Positions 7,315 through 15,275 of a DNA stretch of 18,352 nucleotides are shown piece by piece. The stretch spans positions 1 to 18,352 of the forward strand of contig JALCCG010000368.1 of the NCBI GenBank assembly GCA_023212695.1, given 5' to 3'. The notes under the pieces were generated by a model. That model made no database searches, was not told the DNA's origin, and worked only from the letters and a program-made list of their open reading frames with translations. Within the stretch, counting starts at the first letter, position 1; each line of letters begins with the position of its first letter. Position numbers and translations under genes: made by a program. The DNA is from Sporisorium sorghi (taxonomy: Eukaryota > Basidiomycota > Ustilaginomycetes > Ustilaginales > Ustilaginaceae).

Positions 7315-9858
7315 ATGGCGAGGGATCGCCTATCGTACGTGCCTGCTTCGCCGTATGTAGCGGGAACGGCATATCGTCGATCAGCCCAGTCACCGCGCAG
7401 TCCAATGCTGAGCCCGCCGCAGCTGGCAGACGCGCCGCTCTCTCCAATGTCTGCCTCTCGACGTTCCCCCGCCGGATCGAGTCTGCCCAGCACACCGTCC
7501 GGAACAGACGCGGCAGATTGGAGCTTCATCTCGACCTACCTCAACAGCCAACCGGACAACGGCGCAATGTGGCCCGCAAGCCCGCTGGCGCGCTCCCGGC
7601 CCGGGTCGGGGAGCGTCTCGCGCGACTCGACCATTCGCAGCCCCCTCGCGCAGTCGCACGTGTGGAGCGCCGTGCCACACGACGAGGCGGACTCGCGACC
7701 GTACACGCCGGCGACGGTGCGGCCCGGATCAGCGCTGCTCGAGCCCATCATGGAGGCAGATGCTCCGAACACTTCACTCGGTGGCACAACCGCGTTTGGT
7801 ATCGACCGGTACCGGTTCTCGAGCGGCTCGGCTCGAGCTGACGTTGTGGCGAGTCCAAGTGCTAGCCCCACGCCTGCAGCGCGTCAGGAGGTGGCGTCAA
7901 GGGCGTCGTCGAGGATGATGGATGGCAGCGTGGAGGGTAGCCCGAGCGGGTTCACGCCTAAGCAGCTGCTGCTCGCTGGGGCGTCGAGGAATGCTGAGAT
8001 GGGTGAAGCGCAAGACGAAGCTCGCCGGGTCTCAAGATCTGGCTCGGTGCCGCTGCTGCAGCTCGAGCTGGCTCAGGCTGAAGGTGTGTCGCAGTCTGGA
8101 CTGGCAAGTGGTGGGCTCGAGACGGCTGGCACGGCAGTGTCGTCAGACCGAGCGTTTCTGGCACCGGCTGCAGACGTCTCAGAGAGGACAATTCCGACGC
8201 CTGGGTTAACTTCGACATTGCCAACATTTCCAGCCGCCGACGATGCTGGTCCAACCCAGCCCGACCCAGTCGACGACGACGCTCACCCAACATCATCCAG
8301 CGTTCTTTCAGCAGAGACAAGCCCATCACGCCGACGCGTGCACTCCGGACCACACCCCAAACCCGCCGAGCTGCGCATCCTGCGCCCCTCCCCCCACCCC
8401 ACCCCTTCAATCGAAGAGCTCCACAGCCCCTCGCGCTACGGCCTCGCCCGCTCGCCCACCTCCCTTCCACCTTCTCTCTCCAACACCACACCTTCCACGA
8501 GTCCCGCAGACCCGACAGACCGGCAGCTGCGCGCGGACTCGCTCTCGCCGCCGCGCTCTGCGACGTCAGCGGAAACGCGGTCGAGCGAGACGGTCGAGCT
8601 GGTGCCTTGGCAGGTGGCCACGACAGATTCGGGAGGGACGAGGCGGTCGGAGGAGATTTTTAGGCCGCTGAGCGTGAGTAGGAGTGGGACGTCGAGGGAT
8701 ACGGTGATGTCGAGGAGGTTGCGGGGGGAGGTGGAGAGGGGGTCGAGAAGGTCGACGTTGCGGGTGGCGGGGGAGCTGAAGGGCGGGAGTGACTTTTTGT
8801 GGGGTAGAGGCGAGGGTGCTTCGGGCGCCGATGTCGGCATGCCAGGTGCTGGAATGCACGCAGGTGGGCCGAGCGTTAGCATGATACGCGGGCAGACAGA
8901 GGCTGGATCCAGCTTCAGACAGGCAAGAGGCGATGAGGCGGAGCACAGCAGGAGCAGCTCCGGAGCGTACACGATCGCCAGCCCGCCCGGCGGTGTAGAC
9001 CGACTGCTGTTCGCCCTCGAACAAGGCCCTACAGACATCCGACAGCACAGATCCGACCTCAGCAGCTCTGCCTATGCACATCGCCGAAGCTCGACGCTCA
9101 ACAACATCACGATCGGCCCTCGAAGCTCGTCCATCCGACGTCGTCACCAGAGCGTCGATGTTGATGCGCAGCAGGGTCACCATTGTCGGTCTTTGGCTGA
9201 CCCTCGACTGGCGATCGGTCTCGCGTCTGTCGTCGAGTGTCCCGCTGCGGATCGCTCAACGCCAGTCGAAACAGCTCGTGCAGGTTTCGCTTCGACGTGT
9301 GCTGATGCGAGTCGACGGCCGGAGTGCGGTGTCGTTAGCAGTGACGCAACCCAGGACGCGACGGTACGGTCTCGCATCTTGACCGCACTGCACAGACCGG
9401 CGCTCACAACATCACTCGGCGTATTCATCCTCATCTACCAAGGGCTCTTCTTCACCTTCGAAGCGTGCTACCTCTGGCACGCCATCAGCCCGGCTCTGCC
9501 GCTCGTGGCAGCAGCGCTGTTTCTGGTTCTCGACGTGCTCACGATACAGCTGTATCTGATCCCCTCCATGCGCACACACCTCTCACCCTATGTAGCGGTG
9601 CTTTTGACTTTCACGATGGCCTACTGCAGCGCCATGTCCGCACTGCAGATCGCAAAGATGGCAGAGTCGCCAGACAGAGGAGCGTCTGCTCCGGGGATTC
9701 ATTTTCATCGCGCGCGGAGTAAGGAAGGGGAGGCGCTGCGAGAGGTGCTACGGGATATGCCGTTTTCAGCCGTCTTGTTCGGGCTTGGTGTCGTTGGGAT
9801 GGCGGCAGGGACAGGCTTGGCGGCGTCGGCGTTGCTGCTGAGGCGTCGACAACGGTAG
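7315..9858 (+). CDS. Uncharacterised Ser/Pro-rich protein with C-terminal membrane domain
   Basis: From the first in-frame ATG (7315) this is 847 residues; the same frame is open without an ATG back to 6886, so the true N-terminus probably lies in an upstream exon. About the first 690 residues are low-complexity Ser/Pro/Arg/Ala-rich sequence full of SP, TP and RxxS-type sites, predicted to be disordered, cytosolic and heavily phosphorylated. The C-terminus holds about four hydrophobic segments near residues 698-718, 726-750, 757-779 and 817-842, the last followed directly by RRRQR. The loop between the third and fourth segments is about 37 residues. I recognise no family. The arrangement suggests an integral membrane protein with a very long regulatory tail, but no function can be assigned. 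Ser-rich codon bias supports the frame up to at least position 6970. It is followed by the kinesin gene on the same strand after about 620 bp. Confidence 0.75.
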   Translation: MARDRLSYVPASPYVAGTAYRRSAQSPRSPMLSPPQLADAPLSPMSASRRSPAGSSLPSTPSGTDAADWSFISTYLNSQPDNGAMWPASPLARSRPGSGSVSRDSTIRSPLAQSHVWSAVPHDEADSRPYTPATVRPGSALLEPIMEADAPNTSLGGTTAFGIDRYRFSSGSARADVVASPSASPTPAARQEVASRASSRMMDGSVEGSPSGFTPKQLLLAGASRNAEMGEAQDEARRVSRSGSVPLLQLELAQAEGVSQSGLASGGLETAGTAVSSDRAFLAPAADVSERTIPTPGLTSTLPTFPAADDAGPTQPDPVDDDAHPTSSSVLSAETSPSRRRVHSGPHPKPAELRILRPSPHPTPSIEELHSPSRYGLARSPTSLPPSLSNTTPSTSPADPTDRQLRADSLSPPRSATSAETRSSETVELVPWQVATTDSGGTRRSEEIFRPLSVSRSGTSRDTVMSRRLRGEVERGSRRSTLRVAGELKGGSDFLWGRGEGASGADVGMPGAGMHAGGPSVSMIRGQTEAGSSFRQARGDEAEHSRSSSGAYTIASPPGGVDRLLFALEQGPTDIRQHRSDLSSSAYAHRRSSTLNNITIGPRSSSIRRRHQSVDVDAQQGHHCRSLADPRLAIGLASVVECPAADRSTPVETARAGFASTCADASRRPECGVVSSDATQDATVRSRILTALHRPALTTSLGVFILIYQGLFFTFEACYLWHAISPALPLVAAALFLVLDVLTIQLYLIPSMRTHLSPYVAVLLTFTMAYCSAMSALQIAKMAESPDRGASAPGIHFHRARSKEGEALREVLRDMPFSAVLFGLGVVGMAAGTGLAASALLLRRRQR
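8385..8405 (-). other. G-quadruplex-type motif on the minus strand, inside a CDS
   Basis: The plus strand reads four C runs of 4, 6, 4 and 4 separated by single bases (T, A, A). On the minus strand this is a canonical four-tract G motif with one-base loops, the most stable class of G-quadruplex. It falls in the disordered part of the membrane-protein gene (Pro/His codons). Confidence 0.6.
8762..8787 (+). other. G-quadruplex-type motif on the plus strand, inside a CDS
   Basis: Four G runs (3, 5, 3, 3) with loops of 4, 7 and 1 bases fit the usual G3+N1-7 pattern on the coding strand. It sits in a G-rich block at about 8640-8800, opposite in strand bias to the C-rich block at about 8340-8500 of the same gene. 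Confidence 0.5.
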
Positions 9859-10477
9859 AGAAGAAAATTGCTTTTGGCTGCCTGTACAATCTACATTCGT
9901 TTCTTTTATATACCCATACTTATAGACTCTACCTCTTATCATTTACACTCGTTCAACCAGCCTGTCAGACCAGCATCACCCACTCACGATGATGGAAGAG
10001 AGCCCTTGAGATGGTCGAGGCCGAGGCTGAACGTAGCACGATCAAAAAAATGCTCAATTTGTTAGACCGCTTGAAATGTAGGTCTACAGATTTTTCCGAG
10101 TCATCACGTGCTGCGAAATTCGACACACGCGTGTTTGGGCAGTTGAGCCAAAGTGTTGGTCTCTGTGCCACTTTTGGCCATTCTGCAACGCAGAGCCGCT
10201 CACCAACATCTTTCTTGACCTGCACCTGCATTCATCGCCACAACGACGACGAACGAACTCTTTGAACCACTCATACCCGCTTCACTTGGATCTGGAACTG
10301 CATACCCCTCGGACTCTTCCAACATTATCGGCATCCGGAACAGCCAAACACGCCCACTTTTTCGGTAGACTTGATTCGGACTGCATATTCCCACCGCCGC
10401 CTCGTCTCTACACTGCAGCAAGTGTGGGTGCCGCACATGCAGATCGCCTCGTAGCCAGGCCTTTTGATCCGACCCCA
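9859..10477. promoter_or_regulatory. Intergenic region upstream of the kinesin gene
   Basis: This region holds the 3' flank of the membrane-protein gene and the kinesin promoter and leader. The kinesin frame is open back to 10262 without an ATG. It contains a CACGTG E-box at 10105-10110 and the palindrome ACACGCGTGT at 10125-10134. No other gene seen. Confidence 0.5.
10125..10134. promoter_or_regulatory. Palindrome containing an MluI cell-cycle box (ACGCGT)
   Basis: ACACGCGTGT is a perfect 10-bp palindrome with ACGCGT at its centre, about 345 bp upstream of the kinesin ATG. ACGCGT is the binding site of the MBF (Mbp1/Swi6-type) factor controlling G1/S genes in ascomycete yeasts. That a mitotic-type kinesin would be controlled this way here is an inference. 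Confidence 0.35.
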
Positions 10478-13400
10478 ATGTCACCTGCCGTCACGCGGTC
10501 AACAGCAGCAATCGCGAGAAGCTCCCCTTTGCCGAACACAACCACCTCGGATTCTGCGTCCACTACGGCAAGTACTGACGACGACCGCCGTTCTTCGACT
10601 GCCTCGATTGCACGCGAACCGTTTGTGCCGAAACGTAAACCAACCAAGCCGGCACCGTACGCCTATCTTATTGCTGAAGCGAGTGCTAGTGCCGACTCTT
10701 TGCCGAATATCGTCTCCCCTGCTGCTAGCGACGAGCAGAGTTTTGGCGTCAACGCTCGACCTGCTTCTGCTCTGGACACACCTTTGCAAGCTTCGCAGTT
10801 CGCAGTAGTATCACCGTCGAAAGCTAGGAGTGTACGTCATCTGTCGCCCAACGAGTCAGTTCAGCGCACATCAACGCGAACAGCCCGTTCCACCGACCGA
10901 AACCCCGGCTTGCTCTCCGTCGATACTCCGACCTTCAGTGCGCCTGCCTCGGCCGTGACGACTCCCGTACTCAAGACTCGGTCCGCATTCATCGCTCCCA
11001 CGCCGCAAGCTCGTGAACAACTCCCTCAGACAAGACCACGGTCACACACGCCTACGACCATGACAGCGCGCACAGCACCAGGGACGGCTCCAACAGCACA
11101 GCCGATGACACCCAAGATCAAGGCGGCTGTCTCGGCCGACGTAGCAGCTCGTATCCGATCGCCCAAGAAGCATGCGTCCACCTCGGCGTTGAGGGCCACT
11201 GCCAACCAGGCTACGTCGTTTGCTGTACGATCGGCTCACCCTCTGCAACAGTCGAGCAGGGACACCGACAGAGCCATGGAGGCATATGCGCATTCGTCGT
11301 CCACTTGGCAGCATCACACGGAATCCAGCAAGGACGAAGCAGATCAGAATGGCGGCGACAGCTCGTTTGTCTACGATGCCGATGCTGGCGATGCGCAGGC
11401 TCATGCGGAGGCGACGCACGAGACAGTGCAGGTGCACGTGCGACTGCGTCCGCCCAAGCGCGGCGAGGAGTGTGCGTGGGTGGCCAACCCGTACTCTGGA
11501 ACCGTTGCGCTGGAAGCAGCTATCGCCAGCGGACGTACGCAGAGTGCCAACCTGGGCCCGTTCACATTTGACGGCATCCAGACGGGCTCCGCCAACCGCC
11601 CGGTCTATGTTTCCGTTGCACGTCCACTCGTCCGCGCCGCGCTCGACGGCTACGACGCCGTGGTGTTCGCCTACGGCCAGACTGCTTCGGGCAAGACGTT
11701 TACGCTGTCGGGGGATGACAAGGGTCAGGAGGCGGGCATTATTCCGCGTGCGGTGCGCGACATCTTCCGCGGCATCAAGCAGAGTTCTGCGCGGCGCGAG
11801 TATCTGCTGCGCGCGAGCTACCTCGAGATCTGGAACGAGGTGGTGAAAGATCTGCTCGAGCCCAGCAACGTGCCCCAGGTGCGCGACGATAAACGCCGGC
11901 GCGGTGGGAAGGGCACGACGGTGCAGCCGCTGCGCGAAGAGATCGTGACGAGCCCGGAGCAGGTGCGGGAGCTGCTAGCTCGAGGGCAGGCGAACCGGCA
12001 CGTGGGCGCGACGGACTGGAACCTACGCAGCAGTCGATCCCATACGTGTTTCAAGATCACGATCGAGTCGTGGGAGCGCAGCAGCGAGCACGATGCCGCT
12101 GCAGCCGAGACGACGAGGCTCGGCAAGAAGGTGACTGTTTCAGAGCTTTGTCTGATCGACCTGGCCGGCAGCGAAAAGTACGTCTCCCAAGGCTCGGACC
12201 GCCGCGCGGAGGGCGCGCACATCAACAAGTCGCTCCTAACGCTCGGTAAAGTGATCTATGCGCTTTCGGAAAAATCGGCTTCGGCGGGGGCGCACATTCC
12301 GTACCGCGACTCGAAGCTGACGCGGATCCTGCAGAACTCGCTGTCCGGCAATGCGCGTGTAGCGGTGGTGTGCACGATCAACCCGAACCCAGCGGCGGTG
12401 GACGAGTCGCTTTCGACGCTGAATTTCGCCAAGAGGATCAAGAAGGTCGGCCTGAACGCAAGGCGGAACGAGGTGGATGGATCGCTGGGTGGCGGGATTG
12501 GGGCCGAGGCTCAGGCGTTGATCCTGCGGTATCAGACCGAGGCGGATGCGTTGCGGAAGATGGTGGATGAGCTGCAGCGGAAAAAGGAGGTGGAGGTGGT
12601 TGAGGTTGAAGATGAAAGGATCAGGGAGTTGCAGGAGAGGCTGGATGTGATTGGGTCGTTGGTGGTGAGGGGTGGACGGACGATTGAGGGTGAGGCGATG
12701 GATGGGTCGGAGGACGAAGACGAGCGGGTGCAGCAGTCGCGCACGCCTTCGAACAGCAGTACGAGTACCAACGGGTTCACGTCGCACTCGACGCCGATGA
12801 CGTCGCGATCGGCCTCCCAGTCTTCCACTACAGCTGCCTTCGCACGCCCTGTGTCGCCGATCAAACGCTCGTACAACTTTGGCTTTGACGACCCGCCCCA
12901 TTTACTAGCGGAGAAACTCTTCCTCGCCAACCGCAAGATCGAGACGCTCACGCGCAAGCTGGCGTCGCGCCCATCGCTGCCGACCGATTCAGCGGCGCAA
13001 GTGCAGCTGATCACGACGCTGCAGCAGCAAGTGCGCGAGCTGGAAGCCGTATGCGAGGCACAAGCGACCGACGCCCCGCCCAAGATCCGCGAAGACGTCG
13101 AGCGCGAATTCACCGCCCAGCTCGACGCGATGCGCCGTCAAGTCGAAGAAAAAGATCTCTTCATCCAAGAGTTGCAGCTGGAAGGGGAGAGGCTACGACG
13201 GGCGAATGACAAGCTGATGAAGCTCGCACATCGACAGACGCGCGATATGGTGGAGAACCTGTCGCCGCGCAAGTCGCCGTTGAAGGTGTCGGATGTGGGG
13301 AACGGCGTGGGCCGGTTGAAGGCTGGAGGGGAGCAGGGGAAGAGGGCAAGGCCGATGAGTCTGTTCAATCCGACAGTTGGGGTGTTGGGCGAGTTGGGGA

Positions 13401-13603
13401 GGATGGAGGAGGAAGAGGAGGGGGTGAAAGCGAGAACGGAGAGGAATGCAGTGGCAGTGGCAGCGGCGAAGAGGAGGTCGATCAGCAACGACTACACGCT
13501 GCTCCAGCTGGGCACGCTCGAGATCGTAGAGCAGGAGATCAGGCAGAAGTCGGCTACGATCCCGGCTAGCGAGACGTTTGCTGTGTTTCCTAGCGGCGTG
13601 TAA
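10478..13603 (+). CDS. Kinesin-7 family motor protein (CENP-E/Kip2 type)
   Basis: The 1041-residue protein is a microtubule plus-end-directed motor by family. The ATG at 10478 is the first in-frame Met; the frame is open 72 codons further up without one. Residues 1-315 form a Ser/Thr/Pro-rich extension with many SP/TP sites. The motor domain spans about 316-660, with P-loop GQTASGKT (400-407), switch I NLRSSRSH (515-522), switch II DLAGSE (561-566) and YRDSKLTR (609-616). The Ala in the P-loop and the YRDSKLTRILQNSL stretch match kinesin-7 rather than conventional kinesin. Coiled-coil-like heptads occur at about 673-728 and 808-918, separated by a Ser-rich acidic hinge. Members work in spindle/kinetochore function or as Kip2-like plus-end transporters; Ustilago maydis has two kinesin-7 genes, Kin7a and Kin7b, and I cannot tell which this matches. 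It is a single exon. Confidence 0.93.
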   Translation: MSPAVTRSTAAIARSSPLPNTTTSDSASTTASTDDDRRSSTASIAREPFVPKRKPTKPAPYAYLIAEASASADSLPNIVSPAASDEQSFGVNARPASALDTPLQASQFAVVSPSKARSVRHLSPNESVQRTSTRTARSTDRNPGLLSVDTPTFSAPASAVTTPVLKTRSAFIAPTPQAREQLPQTRPRSHTPTTMTARTAPGTAPTAQPMTPKIKAAVSADVAARIRSPKKHASTSALRATANQATSFAVRSAHPLQQSSRDTDRAMEAYAHSSSTWQHHTESSKDEADQNGGDSSFVYDADAGDAQAHAEATHETVQVHVRLRPPKRGEECAWVANPYSGTVALEAAIASGRTQSANLGPFTFDGIQTGSANRPVYVSVARPLVRAALDGYDAVVFAYGQTASGKTFTLSGDDKGQEAGIIPRAVRDIFRGIKQSSARREYLLRASYLEIWNEVVKDLLEPSNVPQVRDDKRRRGGKGTTVQPLREEIVTSPEQVRELLARGQANRHVGATDWNLRSSRSHTCFKITIESWERSSEHDAAAAETTRLGKKVTVSELCLIDLAGSEKYVSQGSDRRAEGAHINKSLLTLGKVIYALSEKSASAGAHIPYRDSKLTRILQNSLSGNARVAVVCTINPNPAAVDESLSTLNFAKRIKKVGLNARRNEVDGSLGGGIGAEAQALILRYQTEADALRKMVDELQRKKEVEVVEVEDERIRELQERLDVIGSLVVRGGRTIEGEAMDGSEDEDERVQQSRTPSNSSTSTNGFTSHSTPMTSRSASQSSTTAAFARPVSPIKRSYNFGFDDPPHLLAEKLFLANRKIETLTRKLASRPSLPTDSAAQVQLITTLQQQVRELEAVCEAQATDAPPKIREDVEREFTAQLDAMRRQVEEKDLFIQELQLEGERLRRANDKLMKLAHRQTRDMVENLSPRKSPLKVSDVGNGVGRLKAGGEQGKRARPMSLFNPTVGVLGELGRMEEEEEGVKARTERNAVAVAAAKRRSISNDYTLLQLGTLEIVEQEIRQKSATIPASETFAVFPSGV

Positions 13604-13773
13604 GACTTGGATTTGCATGGCGACGTGGTGGCAGTTGTCTTTGGTTTCGGTTTCAGGATCTTGCTTTTCTGCTTCAATCATTATGCATTCTTCTAAACGA
13701 CAGATTCAAGAGCTTCCCCTCTGTTCGTCATGAGCTGGCCGCAAAAGCAACGACCGCTCCATTTGAAAGGGGG

Positions 13774-13783
13774 AAAAAAAAAA
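13774..13783 (-). terminator. RNA polymerase III terminator of the tRNA gene
   Basis: Ten consecutive T on the minus strand begin immediately after the discriminator base of the tRNA. This is a strong pol III terminator and supports a transcribed tRNA gene. Confidence 0.9.
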
Positions 13784-13911
13784 TGACTAGTCTGGGATTC
13801 GAACCCAGGAGTCCTGGTGTTTTTATAAAAGATAGCCCTCTTTCTGCTTTTTCTTTTGCGAAAGCAAGGCTACCCTAAAACCAGTGTGTTAGGCCACTTC
13901 ACCAACCAGCC
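13784..13911 (-). tRNA. Intron-containing tRNA with anticodon UAG, class I fold (nominal Leu, CUA)
   Basis: On the minus strand a complete tRNA folds from 13911 (G1) to 13784 (A73). The acceptor stem GGCTGGT/ACTAGTC has all seven pairs (two G-T). The D stem is GTG/CAC with GG in the loop, the anticodon stem CTGGT/ACCAG is perfect, and the T arm CTGGG-TTCGAAT-CCCAG is perfect. The internal promoter boxes match consensus (A box TGGTGAAGTGG, B box GGTTCGAATCC). A 54-nt intron (13820-13873) sits at the standard place after base 37. The anticodon at 13877-13875 is TAG, reading CUA leucine. The variable region is only 5 nt (13813-13809), so the 74-nt mature molecule is class I, whereas nuclear tRNA-Leu normally has a long variable arm. 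A35, G37 and A73, which are leucine identity bases in yeast, are present. The amino acid is therefore uncertain. Presence of a tRNA gene is near certain. Confidence 0.9.
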
Positions 13912-14762
13912 ATTGCGGCGCCGTTGGTCCAATTGCAGGTCATATAATTCATAGCTAGAGATGAAGAAGTTGGCTCGGGATCCGCATCCGGCAACGACAT
14001 TTTTTGTGCACGCGCCATCCGTCCGGTCTTTGGGCTGAGTTTGCAAGTTCTAGTCTAGACCTTGTTCTTCCTTTTGCACCACCATCATCTTTCTGAGCGT
14101 CAACTCGGAACGCCGTCGATAGGGACAACAAAGACAATCGGATCGGAGACTTTCTTGTTTGCCGATCTGCGATCTGCCACGACGATCACAACCCCACACA
14201 GCAGGTCCCCGACGGTCTGCATCCTTGTTCCGCCTCTGTTGGAGAACGCCGTGATTGCAGCTCAGCGCCACACCTAGAGCTTTTCACATCCGGTGTTGCA
14301 CTTTGTCCCTGCATCGACGCTTTCTCTCCTCCGTGCCGTGCCGCTTCCGAGTCTGCATTCTTCGCTCGCAAGCAAACGCCGCACGCACTTCGGAGTCTAG
14401 CTCACCCAAGACAGTCCGGATCGCTTGCTTAGACGTCGAGGCCTGGACCAAATAAACGCCTTCTCCGCATTTCCCGACGGCTTCTCGGACACGGTCTGGT
14501 TGGGGTCGTGGCAGTTGTTGTTGTCGATCTCGGCATATATCGTCGTGCAGATCGGTGGACACGAGCGGAGACGAACAGAACGAGCTCGAACCTGGGTTTT
14601 TGTGAATCGAGACGACGCCGCAAACAGAGTTGAAGGGGCGGTTCGGTCTCAAACACCAAGAGTCCAAGCAGAGGAGCGGAAGCAGATTGCCGTCAATAGC
14701 ACCGAAGAGTCTGACTCCGCCATCACCAACACCAGCGACAAATCGGTAGCACCTCCGTCAAG
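13912..14762. other. Intergenic region upstream of the DUF2015 gene
   Basis: Between the 5' end of the minus-strand tRNA and the plus-strand DUF2015 ATG there are 850 bp holding the leader and promoter of the latter and the 5' flank of the tRNA. No convincing coding frame, repeat or RNA was seen. Confidence 0.45.
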
Positions 14763-15275
14763 ATGTACCACAGCCTGCTCGCCGCGTCATTTCTCATCGC
14801 GGTGCTGATCCTGCTCTATCGCAACCGTCAATTCTTCGTCTCGCTGCTACCGGAATCGCTTGCGTCACGTCTACCAGACGCCCTCCAACCCGCATCCGAC
14901 CTCCCGCTCTCCTCTGCACCCTCCTCCTCATCCACCCTCTCGCGCCTGTTTTCGCGCCTCACTTTGCGCACCGCACAGTACACCCCCATCCCCGGCAACT
15001 CATGGACCGCCAACCTGTCCAACGGCCTTTCGTCAACTCTGTTCGACATCACGGCCAACATCGACGCCAACGACCCAAGGTCCGGCCTGGATCCGTCGGG
15101 CGCACAGGACGTGCAGACGATCATGGCGACGCAGGGGGTGAGCTTTGATCAGGCGAGGTTGATCAGGCATAAGCAGATTCTGGTGCAGAACAACATTGAT
15201 CCGAATACGGGGTTGCCGTTGGATAGCAAGGCGGTGACTAGTTTGGGGGGAAGCGCAGGCGGGAGTAGAGGGTGA
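14763..15275 (+). CDS. DUF2015-type small fungal membrane protein
   Basis: The 170-residue protein starts MYHSLL and has a single N-terminal membrane segment (about residues 4-20) followed by a basic RNRQ, so it is likely an N-terminally anchored protein with a soluble C-terminal domain. A Ser/Pro-rich linker (about 40-75) leads to a conserved-looking core at about 93-162. The core includes FDITANIDANDPRSGLD, then IMATQGVSFDQAR and NNIDPNTGLPLDSKAVT. From memory this pattern (GLD, IM, V.FD.AR, NGI.P.G.P.D.KAVT) matches the fungal family of unknown function DUF2015; this should be confirmed by a profile search. No function is known. Its 3' end overlaps, tail-to-tail, the end of the minus-strand gene by 38 bp. 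The core reads cleanly in one frame with a true ATG. Confidence 0.8.
   Translation: MYHSLLAASFLIAVLILLYRNRQFFVSLLPESLASRLPDALQPASDLPLSSAPSSSSTLSRLFSRLTLRTAQYTPIPGNSWTANLSNGLSSTLFDITANIDANDPRSGLDPSGAQDVQTIMATQGVSFDQARLIRHKQILVQNNIDPNTGLPLDSKAVTSLGGSAGGSRG

Noticed and set aside
13784..13911. tRNA pseudogene
   Set aside because: All four stems pair, A and B boxes match consensus and a ten-T terminator follows directly, which argues for an active gene despite the odd anticodon-class combination.
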